NCBI GenBank assembly: GCA_012026885.1
Contig: VEPL01000011.1
Coordinates: 1 to 64,000 of the forward strand
Reading direction: 5' to 3'
From: Betaproteobacteria bacterium
GTDB lineage: Bacteria; Pseudomonadota; Gammaproteobacteria; Burkholderiales; Rhodocyclaceae
Length of the DNA stretch: 64,000 nt
Made by a program: the position numbers and the translations under genes. The notes under the pieces are model-generated. The model did no database searches and had not been told where the DNA came from. It saw only the letters and a list, made by a program, of their open reading frames with translations. Of the stretch, positions 30,034 through 40,623 are shown piece by piece (position 1 is the first letter of the stretch; the number at the start of each line of letters is the position of its first letter).

Positions 30034-31023
30034 CTACAGCGATATCGCCGCCAGCGGATCGTCCTGCGGGAAGCGGTCGGCGAAGGCCGGGTCGGCCGGG
30101 GGGATGCTGCCGTCGGCCAGGGTGAGCACGGTGTCGAGGTGGCGCTCGGAGGCGGGGGCGAGGCGGCGGTAGAGTTCCTTGCACAGCAGGCGCGCTTTCT
30201 GGCCCGGCCATTCGGCGGTGAGCAGGACGTCGGGCAGTTCCGGGTCGCGCAGCAGCAGGCGGCGGTAGTCGTGGATGAGCAGGATGCGCAGCAGGAAGGC
30301 TTCTTCCGGGTCGACCTCGGCGTGGCGGTCGCGGCGCAGCTCGGCCAGGATGGGCAGGTAGGTGGCGACGAAGGCGGTGTAGGCGGTGGCGAGTTCGTCG
30401 AGATCCCAGGCGCGGCGGACGAGGTCGGCGTCGCTGGCGGCGAGCCCGGAGCGCGAGTCGGCGGCAAGCAGCGGCATCAGCCGTTCGAGCTGGTCGGCCA
30501 GGCCTTCGGCGACGAGCGCGTCGAAGGCGGCGGTGAGGTCGGCGCTGGGGTGCACGAAGCAGTCGGCTCCGAGCAGGCCGAAGCCCTGCCAGAAAAGGGC
30601 GCGGCGCAGGCGCTCGCGCTCCCTGGCGTCGAATTCGCCGACGACGAGGATGAGCCGCCAGCGGCGGTCCCAGAGCGGGGCGTGCGGGGCGTAGATGTGG
30701 CGCGAGGCTTCGTCGAAGCGGCGGCGGCCGGAGGGGGTGAGCACGTAGTCGGCGCGGCGGCCGACGGTTTCGGTGCGCAGCCATTGTTCCTTGGCCAGCC
30801 GGAAAACCGAGGTGCGCACGAGGCGCTCGTTGAGCTGCAGCGGTTCGAGCAGGCGGATCAGGCTGCCGAGCCAGATGCGCCCGCCGCGCGGGACGATGGC
30901 GTCGCCGAAGACCGAGATGATGAGCGAGCCGGCGTGGACGCGCTTCTGCTGGCGGAATTCGTCGAGACGGCGGCGGATGGGCGGGATCACGGGGGACGGC
31001 GGTGCCTTTGCAAACCCGTGCAT
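30034..31023 (-). CDS. paaX: PaaX, phenylacetate-responsive transcriptional regulator
   Basis: RVHAGSLIISVFGDAIVPRGGRIWLGSLIRLLEPLQLNERLVRTSVFRLAKEQWLRTETVGRRADYVLTPSGRRRF. Confidence 0.93.
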   Translation of the reverse strand: MHGFAKAPPSPVIPPIRRRLDEFRQQKRVHAGSLIISVFGDAIVPRGGRIWLGSLIRLLEPLQLNERLVRTSVFRLAKEQWLRTETVGRRADYVLTPSGRRRFDEASRHIYAPHAPLWDRRWRLILVVGEFDARERERLRRALFWQGFGLLGADCFVHPSADLTAAFDALVAEGLADQLERLMPLLAADSRSGLAASDADLVRRAWDLDELATAYTAFVATYLPILAELRRDRHAEVDPEEAFLLRILLIHDYRRLLLRDPELPDVLLTAEWPGQKARLLCKELYRRLAPASERHLDTVLTLADGSIPPADPAFADRFPQDDPLAAISL

Positions 31024-31052
31024 GGTAGCACCGCCGCCGTGCGCGCCGCGGC

Positions 31053-32105
31053 TCAGGAGGGCAGCAGGTGGTCGGCGTCGGCCACCTCGGGCTGCTGCTG
31101 GGCGAAGAAGCCTTCGGTGTGGATCAGCGCGTCCTGCGCGCCGAGCGCCCGGGCTGCGGCGACGCAGGTGTCGACGAATTCCGGGCTGCCGGCGGCGAAG
31201 ATGCTGTGCTTCGAAAGGTCCTTGAACATCTGCGGCAGGACGACGTCGATGCGGCCGGCGAGGTAGCCGTCGGCCTGTTCGCGGGTGAGCGTGACCTTGT
31301 AGTCGAAGTTGCGGTGCTTGGTGCGCCACCAGGCCATCATGCCCTGGCTGTAGACGTCCTCGCGGGTGCGCGCGGAGAAGAGCATGGTCACCGGCTTCTT
31401 GAAGCCGCGGCGCAGCGCGGCCTCGGCCAGCGCCAGCACGGGGGCGAGGCCGGTGCCGGCGGCCAGGCAGAGCACCGGGGTGTCGACCGAAGGGTCGCCG
31501 ATGAAGGTGCCGTAGGCGCCGGAGAGCTTGACGCTGTCGCCCACCTGCAGCGTGTCGTGCACCCACTGGCTGGTGACGCCGGTGTCGGCGCGCGCCACCT
31601 GCAGGACGATCTCGCCGTCCGGGCGCGGGGCGTTGGAGATGGAATAGGCGCGGGCCGGGATGTCGGCGCGCGGGTTGCCGAGCGTGACGTACTGGCCGGG
31701 CCAGTAGCGGATCGGCTGGCCGACCGGCCTGAGGCGCAGCTCGACGACGCGGGCGGCGATCTGCCGCTTGTCGGTGACGACGAAGAGCGCATCCTCGCGC
31801 GGCGGGAAGAGCTTGGGCTTGGCATCGAGCGTGCCCCACTCGATGACCAGTTCCTCGGAGATCGGCTTGGCCATGCACATGAGGCCGTAGCCCTGCTTGC
31901 GTTCTTCCTGCGAGAGCGCCATGTCGAGGACCATGCCCTGGTCGAACTGGCCCTGCGTGACCTTGACCTTGCATTCGCCGCAGGCGCCGGCGCGGCAGTT
32001 GTTGGGCAGCGCGTAGCCGGCCTTTTCGAGCGCCATGAGGACGGTGTCCCCGTAGGCGCAGTCGACGGACTTGCCGGATGGTTGCATGACGATGCGGGCC
32101 ATGTC
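31053..32105 (-). CDS. 2Fe-2S ferredoxin-FAD/NAD(P)H oxidoreductase (oxygenase reductase component)
   Basis: MARIVMQPSGKSVDCAYGDTVLMALEKAGYALPNNCRAGACGECKVKV (plant-type 2Fe-2S), ARAYSISNAP (FAD), LAAGTGLAPVLALAEAAL (NAD). Confidence 0.88.
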   Translation of the reverse strand, partial: DMARIVMQPSGKSVDCAYGDTVLMALEKAGYALPNNCRAGACGECKVKVTQGQFDQGMVLDMALSQEERKQGYGLMCMAKPISEELVIEWGTLDAKPKLFPPREDALFVVTDKRQIAARVVELRLRPVGQPIRYWPGQYVTLGNPRADIPARAYSISNAPRPDGEIVLQVARADTGVTSQWVHDTLQVGDSVKLSGAYGTFIGDPSVDTPVLCLAAGTGLAPVLALAEAALRRGFKKPVTMLFSARTREDVYSQGMMAWWRTKHRNFDYKVTLTREQADGYLAGRIDVVLPQMFKDLSKHSIFAAGSPEFVDTCVAAARALGAQDALIHTEGFFAQQQPEVADADHLLPS

Positions 32106-32201
32106 GTTCTTCCTTGTTGGTCGGTTTCCCTGTTGCGGCAAGGCCGGCGCCCCGTGAGGAGGCGCCGGCCGGATTTCGGCATTTTTCGGCGGTCGACCGC
32201 G

Positions 32202-33230
32202 TCAGAACACCGGGATGATGTCTTCCATGTCGATGTCGCTGACTTCCTGGCCGGTGATGCCGACTTCGGGGATGGCCGGGAACGGGATGTTGTAGCGGTC
32301 GAGCACGCCCTTGAGGTTGATCATCGCGTTCTTCCAGTTTTCCAGCTTGGCCTCGTAGGTCGGGATGCCGAAGCCGGCACCGCGGGCGACCTCCTCGGCT
32401 TCGCGCTGGTTGGCGATGAAGTCGGCGGGCAGGTCCCAGAATTCCATCGGCGGCTCGAACAGCACGGCGGAGAGGAACAGGTAGCCGGCGCGGATCTGCT
32501 TGGTGACGACGGCCTTGGTCTCGTCCTTGAGGCCCGGGTAGTCACGCTCCATGACCGCCATGCAGATGGCCATGTGGCGGCCTTCGTCGCGGCCGATGTT
32601 CTTGAAGCCTTCCTTGAAGACGGCCTCGCGGGAGTTGTCGTACATCTGCTTGAAGATGGTGGCGGCGGCGATCTCGCCCATCAGGAAGGAGCTGAACAGC
32701 ACGGCGAGGTCGTACTTGGGCACGGCCTGCTTGTAGCCGTTCCAGTAGCGGGCGCCGTTGAAGTACAGCCACTGCACGTTCTTCTGCAGACGCTTGCCGA
32801 GTTCGGTCTTGGGCTGGTAGGTCAGCGGGTCGGTGTGGCCGAGCAGCTTGGTGATGGCCAGGCCGCACATGATCTCGTGGTTCTGCTCGTCGCGGGTGAC
32901 CGAGAAGAAGCACTTGCGCACGGGGTCTTCCTCATGCACTTCGTAGGTCTTGATCAGCGCTTCGGCGAAGACCGGGGGAGCGGACGCGTCGAAGACGGAG
33001 AGCAGGCTCCACCAGTAGGCGATCGATTCGCGCTCTTCCCAGGTGTAGCTGTCGACATCCAGGGTGTCCCACGGCAGCTTTTCCGGGTCCCAGTCCTCGC
33101 GGCGGGCGGCTTCCCACACTTCCTGCAGCTTCTTGGTCTTGCGCTCCCACGACAGCGGGTACACGTTGGGTTGCTCGATAGCCGGCGGGAATTCCATCTT
33201 GTCGGCAAAACGTTCCTTGTTTGCAGCCAT
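32202..33230 (-). CDS. Ferritin-like diiron protein, candidate oxygenase component
   Basis: ExxH motifs TRDEQNHEIMC and IGRDEGRHMAI plus upstream/intervening glutamates (PPVFAEALIKTYE, MGEIAAATIF); adjacent to the reductase. Confidence 0.72.
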   Translation of the reverse strand: MAANKERFADKMEFPPAIEQPNVYPLSWERKTKKLQEVWEAARREDWDPEKLPWDTLDVDSYTWEERESIAYWWSLLSVFDASAPPVFAEALIKTYEVHEEDPVRKCFFSVTRDEQNHEIMCGLAITKLLGHTDPLTYQPKTELGKRLQKNVQWLYFNGARYWNGYKQAVPKYDLAVLFSSFLMGEIAAATIFKQMYDNSREAVFKEGFKNIGRDEGRHMAICMAVMERDYPGLKDETKAVVTKQIRAGYLFLSAVLFEPPMEFWDLPADFIANQREAEEVARGAGFGIPTYEAKLENWKNAMINLKGVLDRYNIPFPAIPEVGITGQEVSDIDMEDIIPVF

Positions 33231-33323
33231 GTCTCCTCCTGGTTCCAGTTTGATCGGGTGAAGGACAACCGCAGTCCGGTTGCCATGGATGCATCATGAT
33301 TCATTGCGAAACGCTTTGTCAAC

Positions 33324-33452
33324 TATTTTTGTATCACGTTGCAGAAATTTGGCGCCGGCGCCGGCCGACATGCCAGCCAATCATGCCGCAGTGCAGCAAC
33401 AAAACCGGACTGTTAGTGTTGTTTTCGTTGATATTTTTGTATTCTGCAGAAA
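33324..33452. promoter_or_regulatory. Divergent promoter region with a repeated motif between the diiron gene and paaN
   Basis: TATTTTTGTATCACGTTGCAGAAA (33324-33347) and TATTTTTGTATTCTGCAGAAA (33432-33452) in an AT-rich intergenic region. Confidence 0.55.
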
Positions 33453-33559
33453 CAAGTTACGCTATTCAAAATTTAGTAGACAAGCGGCCACAAATGATAC
33501 ATGCTACGAGAACTGGCCAACTGCTGCCGTAACGATAGCGCCCCATCCCAGGAGAGAAC

Positions 33560-35224
33560 ATGACCCACCCGCTGCTCGAAAAACACCGCGCCACGCTCGA
33601 AGGCGCCCTCAACGCCATCGCCACCCGCGGCTACTGGTCGGCCTACAACGAGATGCCGAGCCCGAAGGCGTACGGCGAGACCGCCCCCGATGACGGCAAG
33701 AAGGCCTTCGAAGCCCACCTTGGCAAGGCCTTCGAACTGGGCCAGCCCGGGCAGTCCGGCTGGGCGGGCGGCGAGCAGTCGCCCTACGGCATCGACATCG
33801 GCACCACCTACCCGGTGTGCGACATCGAGGCGCTGATCGCCGCCGGCGAAACCGCCATGCGCGGCTGGCAGAAGGCGGGCGCCGACGGCCGCGCCGGCAT
33901 CTGCCTCGAGATCCTCGACCGCCTGAACAAGCAGAGCTTCGAACTCGCCCACGCGGTGATGATGACCACCGGCCAGGGCTGGATGATGGCCTTTCAGGCC
34001 GGCGCGCCGCACGCGCAGGATCGCGGGCTGGAAGCCGTGGCCTACGCCTGGCGCGAGCAGCGCTTCGTGCCGCACGAAACGGTCTGGGAAAAGCCGCAGG
34101 GCAAGAACCCGCCGCTGGTCATGAAGAAGCACTTCGAGCTGGTCGGGCGCGGCGTCGGTGTCGTCGTCGGCTGCGGCACCTTCCCGACCTGGAACACCTA
34201 CCCCGGCCTCTTTGCCGCGCTGTCCACCGGCAACGCGGTCATCGTCAAGCCGCACAGCAACGCCATCCTGCCGGCGGCGATCACCGTGCGCACCATCCGC
34301 GCCGTGCTGGCCGAGAACGGCATCGACCCCAACCTGGTGACGCTGGCCGTGGCCGGCCGCGCCGAAACGCAGAAGCTGGTCACCCACGCCAAGGTCAAGT
34401 CGGTCGATTTCACCGGTGGCAACGTCTTCGGCCAGTGGCTGATCGACAACTGCCGCCAGGCGCAGGTCTATGCCGAGCTGGCCGGCGTGAACAACATCGT
34501 CATCGACTCGACCGACGCCTACAAGCGCATGCTCGGCAACCTCGCCTTCACGCTGTCGCTGTATTCCGGCCAGATGTGCACGACCTCGCAGGCCATCCTG
34601 GTGCCGGCCGGCGGCATCGACACCGAAGACGGCCACAAGTCGTTCGACGACGTCTGCGCCGACCTCGGCAAGGCGGTCACCGGTTTCCTCTCCAAGCCGG
34701 AAGTGGCGCATGCGGTGCTCGGCGCCATCCAGTCGTCGGATACCCTGCAGCGCATCGAGGAAGCTGCCTCGGGCAAGTACGGCACCGTCGTCCTCGCCCC
34801 GCAGAAGCTGGAGAACCCCGATTTCCCGAAGGCCGAGGTGCGCACCCCGGTACTGCTCGCCTGCGATGCCGGCGAGGAAGCCAAGTACATGGAAGAGCGC
34901 TTCGGGCCGATCTCCTTCATCGTCAAGGTGGCCGACACCGCGGCGGCCATCGCCCTCTCCGAGCGCATCGTCGCCACCCACGGCGCGCTGACCGCCGGCG
35001 TCTATTCTACGAAGCCGGAAGTCATCGAGGCGATGACCGAAGCCACGTGGCGCTCCAAGGTCGCCCTGTCGATCAACCTGACCGGCGGCGTCTTCGTGAA
35101 CCAGTCGGCGGCCTACTCCGACTACCACGGCACCGGCGGCAACCCGGCCGCCAACGCGTCCTACTCGGATTCGGCCTTCGTCGCCAATCGCTTCCGCGTG
35201 GTCCAGCGCCGCTATCACGTCTGA
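33560..35224 (+). CDS. paaN: PaaN-type aldehyde dehydrogenase of phenylacetate degradation
   Basis: MTHPLLEKHRATLEGALNAIATRGYWSAYNEMPSPKAYGETAPDDGKKAFEAHLGKAFEL...YSGQMCTTSQAILVP. Confidence 0.9.
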   Translation: MTHPLLEKHRATLEGALNAIATRGYWSAYNEMPSPKAYGETAPDDGKKAFEAHLGKAFELGQPGQSGWAGGEQSPYGIDIGTTYPVCDIEALIAAGETAMRGWQKAGADGRAGICLEILDRLNKQSFELAHAVMMTTGQGWMMAFQAGAPHAQDRGLEAVAYAWREQRFVPHETVWEKPQGKNPPLVMKKHFELVGRGVGVVVGCGTFPTWNTYPGLFAALSTGNAVIVKPHSNAILPAAITVRTIRAVLAENGIDPNLVTLAVAGRAETQKLVTHAKVKSVDFTGGNVFGQWLIDNCRQAQVYAELAGVNNIVIDSTDAYKRMLGNLAFTLSLYSGQMCTTSQAILVPAGGIDTEDGHKSFDDVCADLGKAVTGFLSKPEVAHAVLGAIQSSDTLQRIEEAASGKYGTVVLAPQKLENPDFPKAEVRTPVLLACDAGEEAKYMEERFGPISFIVKVADTAAAIALSERIVATHGALTAGVYSTKPEVIEAMTEATWRSKVALSINLTGGVFVNQSAAYSDYHGTGGNPAANASYSDSAFVANRFRVVQRRYHV

Positions 35225-35234
35225 GGCCAGCCCC

Positions 35235-36041
35235 ATGAATTTCGAGAACATCACCTTCACCGTCCGCGACGGCATCGCCCGCATCACGCTGAACCGCCCG
35301 GACAAGCTGAACAGCTTCACCGACGCCATGCACGCCGAGCTGCGCGTGGCGCTCGACGCGATCCAGAACCGCGAGGGCGACGGCGCCACGGCGCGCGTGC
35401 TGGTGCTGACCGGCGCCGGGCGCGGCTTCTCGGCCGGGCAGGACCTCGGCGACCGCGCCATGCAGATCCAGTCGGGCAAGATGCCGGACATCGGCAACAC
35501 CGTCGAGCGCAACTACAAGCCGCTGGCGCTCCGCCTGCAGAACCTGCGCGTACCGACCATCGCTGCCGTGAACGGCATCGCCGCCGGCGCCGGCTGCTCG
35601 GTGGCGCTGTGCTGCGACCTCGTCATCGCCACCAAATCCGCTTCCTTCCTGCAGGCCTTTTCCAAGATCGGCCTCATCCCGGACACCGGCGGCACCTGGT
35701 TCCTGCCGCAGCGCGTCGGGATGGCGCGCGCCATGGGCCTCGCCCTGCTCGCCGAGAAGCTGCCGGCCGAGAAGGCCGCCGAATGGGGCCTGATCTGGCA
35801 GTGCGTCGAGGACGCCGAGTTCGCATCGACCATCGATGCGCTCGCCGCGCAACTGGCGAAGATGCCGACCAAGGCGCTGGTGCGCACCCGCCAGGCGATG
35901 CATGCCGGCCCGGCGCACACCCTCGAGCAGCAGCTCTCCTTCGAGGGCAGCTTCATGCGCGAGCTGGGCTGGAGCCCGGACTACGCCGAGGGAGTCGCCG
36001 CCTTCGCGGCGAAGCGCGCGCCCGAGTTCACCGGGGAATAA
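35235..36041 (+). CDS. paaG: PaaG, epoxyphenylacetyl-CoA isomerase (crotonase family)
   Basis: MNFENITFTVRDGIARITLNRPDKLNSFTDAMHAELRVAL...GRGFSAGQDLGDR. Confidence 0.9.
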   Translation: MNFENITFTVRDGIARITLNRPDKLNSFTDAMHAELRVALDAIQNREGDGATARVLVLTGAGRGFSAGQDLGDRAMQIQSGKMPDIGNTVERNYKPLALRLQNLRVPTIAAVNGIAAGAGCSVALCCDLVIATKSASFLQAFSKIGLIPDTGGTWFLPQRVGMARAMGLALLAEKLPAEKAAEWGLIWQCVEDAEFASTIDALAAQLAKMPTKALVRTRQAMHAGPAHTLEQQLSFEGSFMRELGWSPDYAEGVAAFAAKRAPEFTGE

Positions 36042-36045
36042 GCCG

Positions 36046-37572
36046 GTGGCCGCACTTTCCCGCGATTCCGTCATCGCCGTGGTCGGCACCGGTGCCATGG
36101 GCGCCGGCATCGCCCAGGTCGCCGCGGCGGCCGGGCATACCGTCAAGCTGCTCGACAACCGTCCGGACGCCGCCGGCCGCGCGGTCGCCGGCATCCGCGC
36201 CCAGTTCGCGAAAATGGCCGAGAAAGGCAAGTTGACCGCGGAAGCCGCCGGTGCGGCGAGCGCCCGGCTGATCCCGGTGGCGGCGCTCGCCGACCTCGCC
36301 GACTGCGCGCTGGTGGTCGAGGCCATCGTCGAGAACCTGGAAGCCAAGCAACAGCTCTACGCCGACCTCGAAGCCATCGTCGGCGCGGACTGCCTGTTCG
36401 GCACCAATACCTCGTCGATCTCGGTGACCGCGATCGGCGCTGCCCTCAAGCACCCGGGGCGGCTGGCCGGCCTGCATTTCTTCAACCCGGCGCCGCTGAT
36501 GGCGCTGGTCGAGATCGTCTCCGGGCTGGCCACCGACGCAGCGGCCGCCGAAACGCTGTTCGCCACCGCCGCGGCCTGGGGCAAGACGCCGGTGCATGCC
36601 AAATCGACGCCCGGCTTCATCGTCAACCGCGTCGCCCGCCCCTACTACGCCGAGGCCCTGCGCCTGGCGCAGGAAGGCGCTGCCGACACCGCCACCATCG
36701 ATGCCGTGATGCGCGAGGCCGGCGGTTTCCGCATGGGCCCGTTCGAGCTGATGGACATGATCGGCCACGACGTCAATTTCGCCGTGACCAATTCCGTCTG
36801 GCGCGCCTTCTACCACGACCAGCGCTTCCTGCCCTCGCTGATCCAGCAGGAATTGGTCGATGCCGGCTTCTACGGGCGCAAGTCGGGCCGCGGCTTCTAC
36901 GATTACCGCGAGGGTGCCGTCAAACCGGCGCCGCAAACCGAGCCCGCGCGTCCGCTGCTCGCGAAAATCGTCCTCTTTGACGGGTCGACCGCGGCAGACG
37001 CACTGGCCGCCCGGCTGGCCGCCGCCGGCATCGCCTTCACCCGCGCCGCCGCGGCCGCCGACGGCCGCATCGCCGAAGCCGGTGGCGCCATCCTCTACGT
37101 GACCGACGGGCGCAGCGCCACGCAGCGCGCCGCCGAATCCGGCCTCGCCGCCACCGTGCTGATCGACCTCGCGCTCGACTACGCCAGCGCTCCGCGGCTG
37201 GCCATCGCGGCCGCCGAGCAGTGCCCGCCGGAGGCCGCCGATGCCGCCGTCGCCCTGCTCCAGGCGGCCGGCATCAATGTTTCACGCTTCGCCGACGTGC
37301 CCGGGCTGGCGGTCATGCGTACCGTCGCCATGCTCGCCAACGAGGCGGCCGATGCCGTGAACCAGGGCGTCTGCTCCGCCGCCGGTGCCGATTCGGCCAT
37401 GCGCCTCGGCGTCAATTACCCGCAGGGGCCGCTGGCCTGGGCCGACCAGGTCGGTGTCGCCACCATCCGCGCTGTACTCGCCAATCTCGGTGCCGGCTAC
37501 GGCGAGGACCGCTACCGCGTCTCGCCGCTGATCCGTCGCGCCGTCTTCGCTCAAAGGAACATCCATGGCTGA
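36046..37572 (+). CDS. paaH: PaaH, 3-hydroxyacyl-CoA dehydrogenase (GTG start)
   Basis: AALSRDSVIAVVGTGAMGAGIAQVAAAAGHTVKLLDN...FGTNTSSISVTAIGAALKHPGRLAGLHFFNPAPLMALVEIV; C-terminal second 3HCDH domain. Confidence 0.9.
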   Translation: MAALSRDSVIAVVGTGAMGAGIAQVAAAAGHTVKLLDNRPDAAGRAVAGIRAQFAKMAEKGKLTAEAAGAASARLIPVAALADLADCALVVEAIVENLEAKQQLYADLEAIVGADCLFGTNTSSISVTAIGAALKHPGRLAGLHFFNPAPLMALVEIVSGLATDAAAAETLFATAAAWGKTPVHAKSTPGFIVNRVARPYYAEALRLAQEGAADTATIDAVMREAGGFRMGPFELMDMIGHDVNFAVTNSVWRAFYHDQRFLPSLIQQELVDAGFYGRKSGRGFYDYREGAVKPAPQTEPARPLLAKIVLFDGSTAADALAARLAAAGIAFTRAAAAADGRIAEAGGAILYVTDGRSATQRAAESGLAATVLIDLALDYASAPRLAIAAAEQCPPEAADAAVALLQAAGINVSRFADVPGLAVMRTVAMLANEAADAVNQGVCSAAGADSAMRLGVNYPQGPLAWADQVGVATIRAVLANLGAGYGEDRYRVSPLIRRAVFAQRNIHG

Positions 37573-38038
37573 CGACATCATCGCCAAGGACTCGCCGGAA
37601 GTGGTCGCCGAGGAAGTCGCGCGCGCCATGTGGCCGCGCGACCACGCCAGCCAGCTGCTCGGCCTGCGCATCCTGACCATCCGCCCCGGCTACGCCCGGC
37701 TGGTGATGACGGTGCGCCCGGACATGGTCAACGGCCACCACATCTGCCACGGCGGCCTGATCTTCACGCTCGCCGACAGCGCCTTCGCCTACGCCTGCAA
37801 CAGCTACAACAAGAATACGGTGGCCTCGGCCTGCCATATCGACTTCCTGGCACCGGCCAAGGAGGGCGACATCCTCGAGGCGGAAGCCATCGAGCAGTCG
37901 CTGTCCGGGCGCACCGGCGTCTACGACGTCACCATCCGCACGCGGACCGGGCGCACCGTCGCCCTGTTCCGCGGCAAGTCCTACCGCATCAACGGCGAGG
38001 TGATCGCCGGCCTCGAGCAGGCCGAGCGCACCCACTGA
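37565..38038 (+). CDS. paaI: PaaI thioesterase (hotdog fold)
   Basis: VTVRPDMVNGHHICHGGLIFTLADSAFAYACNSYNKNTVASACHIDFLAPAKEGDILEAEA (here read as ...LVMTVRPDMVNGHHICHGG). Confidence 0.92.
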   Translation: MADDIIAKDSPEVVAEEVARAMWPRDHASQLLGLRILTIRPGYARLVMTVRPDMVNGHHICHGGLIFTLADSAFAYACNSYNKNTVASACHIDFLAPAKEGDILEAEAIEQSLSGRTGVYDVTIRTRTGRTVALFRGKSYRINGEVIAGLEQAERTH

Positions 38039-38056
38039 TACCCAGAGGAGACCCCC

Positions 38057-39382
38057 ATGACCGCCAAGAAGCCCCTGCCCGGCGAACTCGACCCCATCGA
38101 AACGGCGAGCCGCGACGAGATTTCCGCGCTACAGCTCGAGCGCCTGAAATGGTCGGTGCGCCACACCTACGACAACGTCGCCCCCTACCGCGCCAAGTGC
38201 GAGGCCAAGGGCGTGCATCCGGATGACCTGAAGCAGCTCTCGGATCTCGCCAAGTTCCCGTTCATGGTCAAGACCGACCTGCGCGACCACTATCCGTTCG
38301 GGCTCTTCGCCGTGCCGCGCAACAAGATCGCCCGCCTGCACGCCTCGTCGGGCACCACCGGCAAGTCCATCGTCGTCGGCTACACGAAGAACGACATCGA
38401 CAACTGGGCCAACCTCGTCGCCCGCTCGATCCGCGCGGCCGGCGGCCGCGCCGGCGACATGGTCCACGTGGCCTACGGCTACGGCATGTTCACCGGCGGC
38501 CTCGGCGCCCACTACGGGGCCGAACGCCTCGGCTGTACCGCCGTGCCGATGTCGGGCGGGCAGACCGAGAAGCAGGTCCAGCAGATCATGGATTTCAAGC
38601 CGGAAATCATCATGGTCACGCCGTCCTACTCGCTGGTGATCGCCGAGGAGTTCGAGCGCCTGGGCATCAAGCCGGACGAAATTTCGCTCAAGGTGGGCAT
38701 CTTCGGCGCCGAGCCGTGGGGCGAAGGCATGCGCGCCGAGATCGAGAAGAAGCTCGGGCTCGACGCCATCGACATCTACGGCCTGACCGAAGTCATGGGC
38801 CCCGGTGTCGCCTGCGAATGCATCGAGACCAAGGACGGCCCGGTGATCTGGGAAGACCACTTCTACCCCGAGATCATCGATCCTGAAACCGGCGAGGTAC
38901 TGCCGGACGGCTCCGAAGGTGAACTGGTGTTCACCTCGCTGAGCAAGGAGGCCTTCCCGGTCATCCGCTACCGCACCCGCGACCTGACCCGCCTGCTGCC
39001 GCCGACCGCCCGTTCCTTCCGCCGCATCGGCAAGATCACCGGGCGCTCGGACGACATGCTGATCATACGCGGCGTGAACGTCTTCCCGACCCAGATCGAG
39101 GAGCAGATCCTGCGCGACCCTCGCCTGGCCGGCAATTATCAGGTCGTCGTGACCCGCGACGGGCACATGGACAACCTCGAGGTGCGCTGCGAAGTCCAGC
39201 GCGACCTCTCGGGCAAGCTGTCGCCCGCCGACGTCCAGGCGATCGGCAAGGAACTGCAGCACCGGATCAAGACCAACATCGGCGTGTCGACCAGGGTCAC
39301 CGTCATGGAATTCGACGCCATCCCGCGCACGCAGGTCGGCAAGGCCAAGCGCGTGCTCGACGAGCGCCCGAAGCAGAACTGA
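38057..39382 (+). CDS. paaK: PaaK phenylacetate-CoA ligase
   Basis: [65 protein letters not shown]. Confidence 0.95.
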   Translation: MTAKKPLPGELDPIETASRDEISALQLERLKWSVRHTYDNVAPYRAKCEAKGVHPDDLKQLSDLAKFPFMVKTDLRDHYPFGLFAVPRNKIARLHASSGTTGKSIVVGYTKNDIDNWANLVARSIRAAGGRAGDMVHVAYGYGMFTGGLGAHYGAERLGCTAVPMSGGQTEKQVQQIMDFKPEIIMVTPSYSLVIAEEFERLGIKPDEISLKVGIFGAEPWGEGMRAEIEKKLGLDAIDIYGLTEVMGPGVACECIETKDGPVIWEDHFYPEIIDPETGEVLPDGSEGELVFTSLSKEAFPVIRYRTRDLTRLLPPTARSFRRIGKITGRSDDMLIIRGVNVFPTQIEEQILRDPRLAGNYQVVVTRDGHMDNLEVRCEVQRDLSGKLSPADVQAIGKELQHRIKTNIGVSTRVTVMEFDAIPRTQVGKAKRVLDERPKQN

Positions 39383-39392
39383 GAGAGCAAAC

Positions 39393-40598
<1,206 letters not shown>

Positions 40599-40623
40599 CA
40601 TCCACCCACGGAGGAGACAACCC

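Noticed and set aside
30034-31974. 646-aa minus-strand ORF running through paaX into the reductase
   Set aside because: Only the last 330 codons (from 31023) are PaaX; the upstream part is out of frame with the reductase and meaningless.
33291-33320. TGATTCATTGCGAAACG as an E. coli-type PaaX operator
   Set aside because: Only a partial resemblance to the site as I remember it, with no convincing second half-site.
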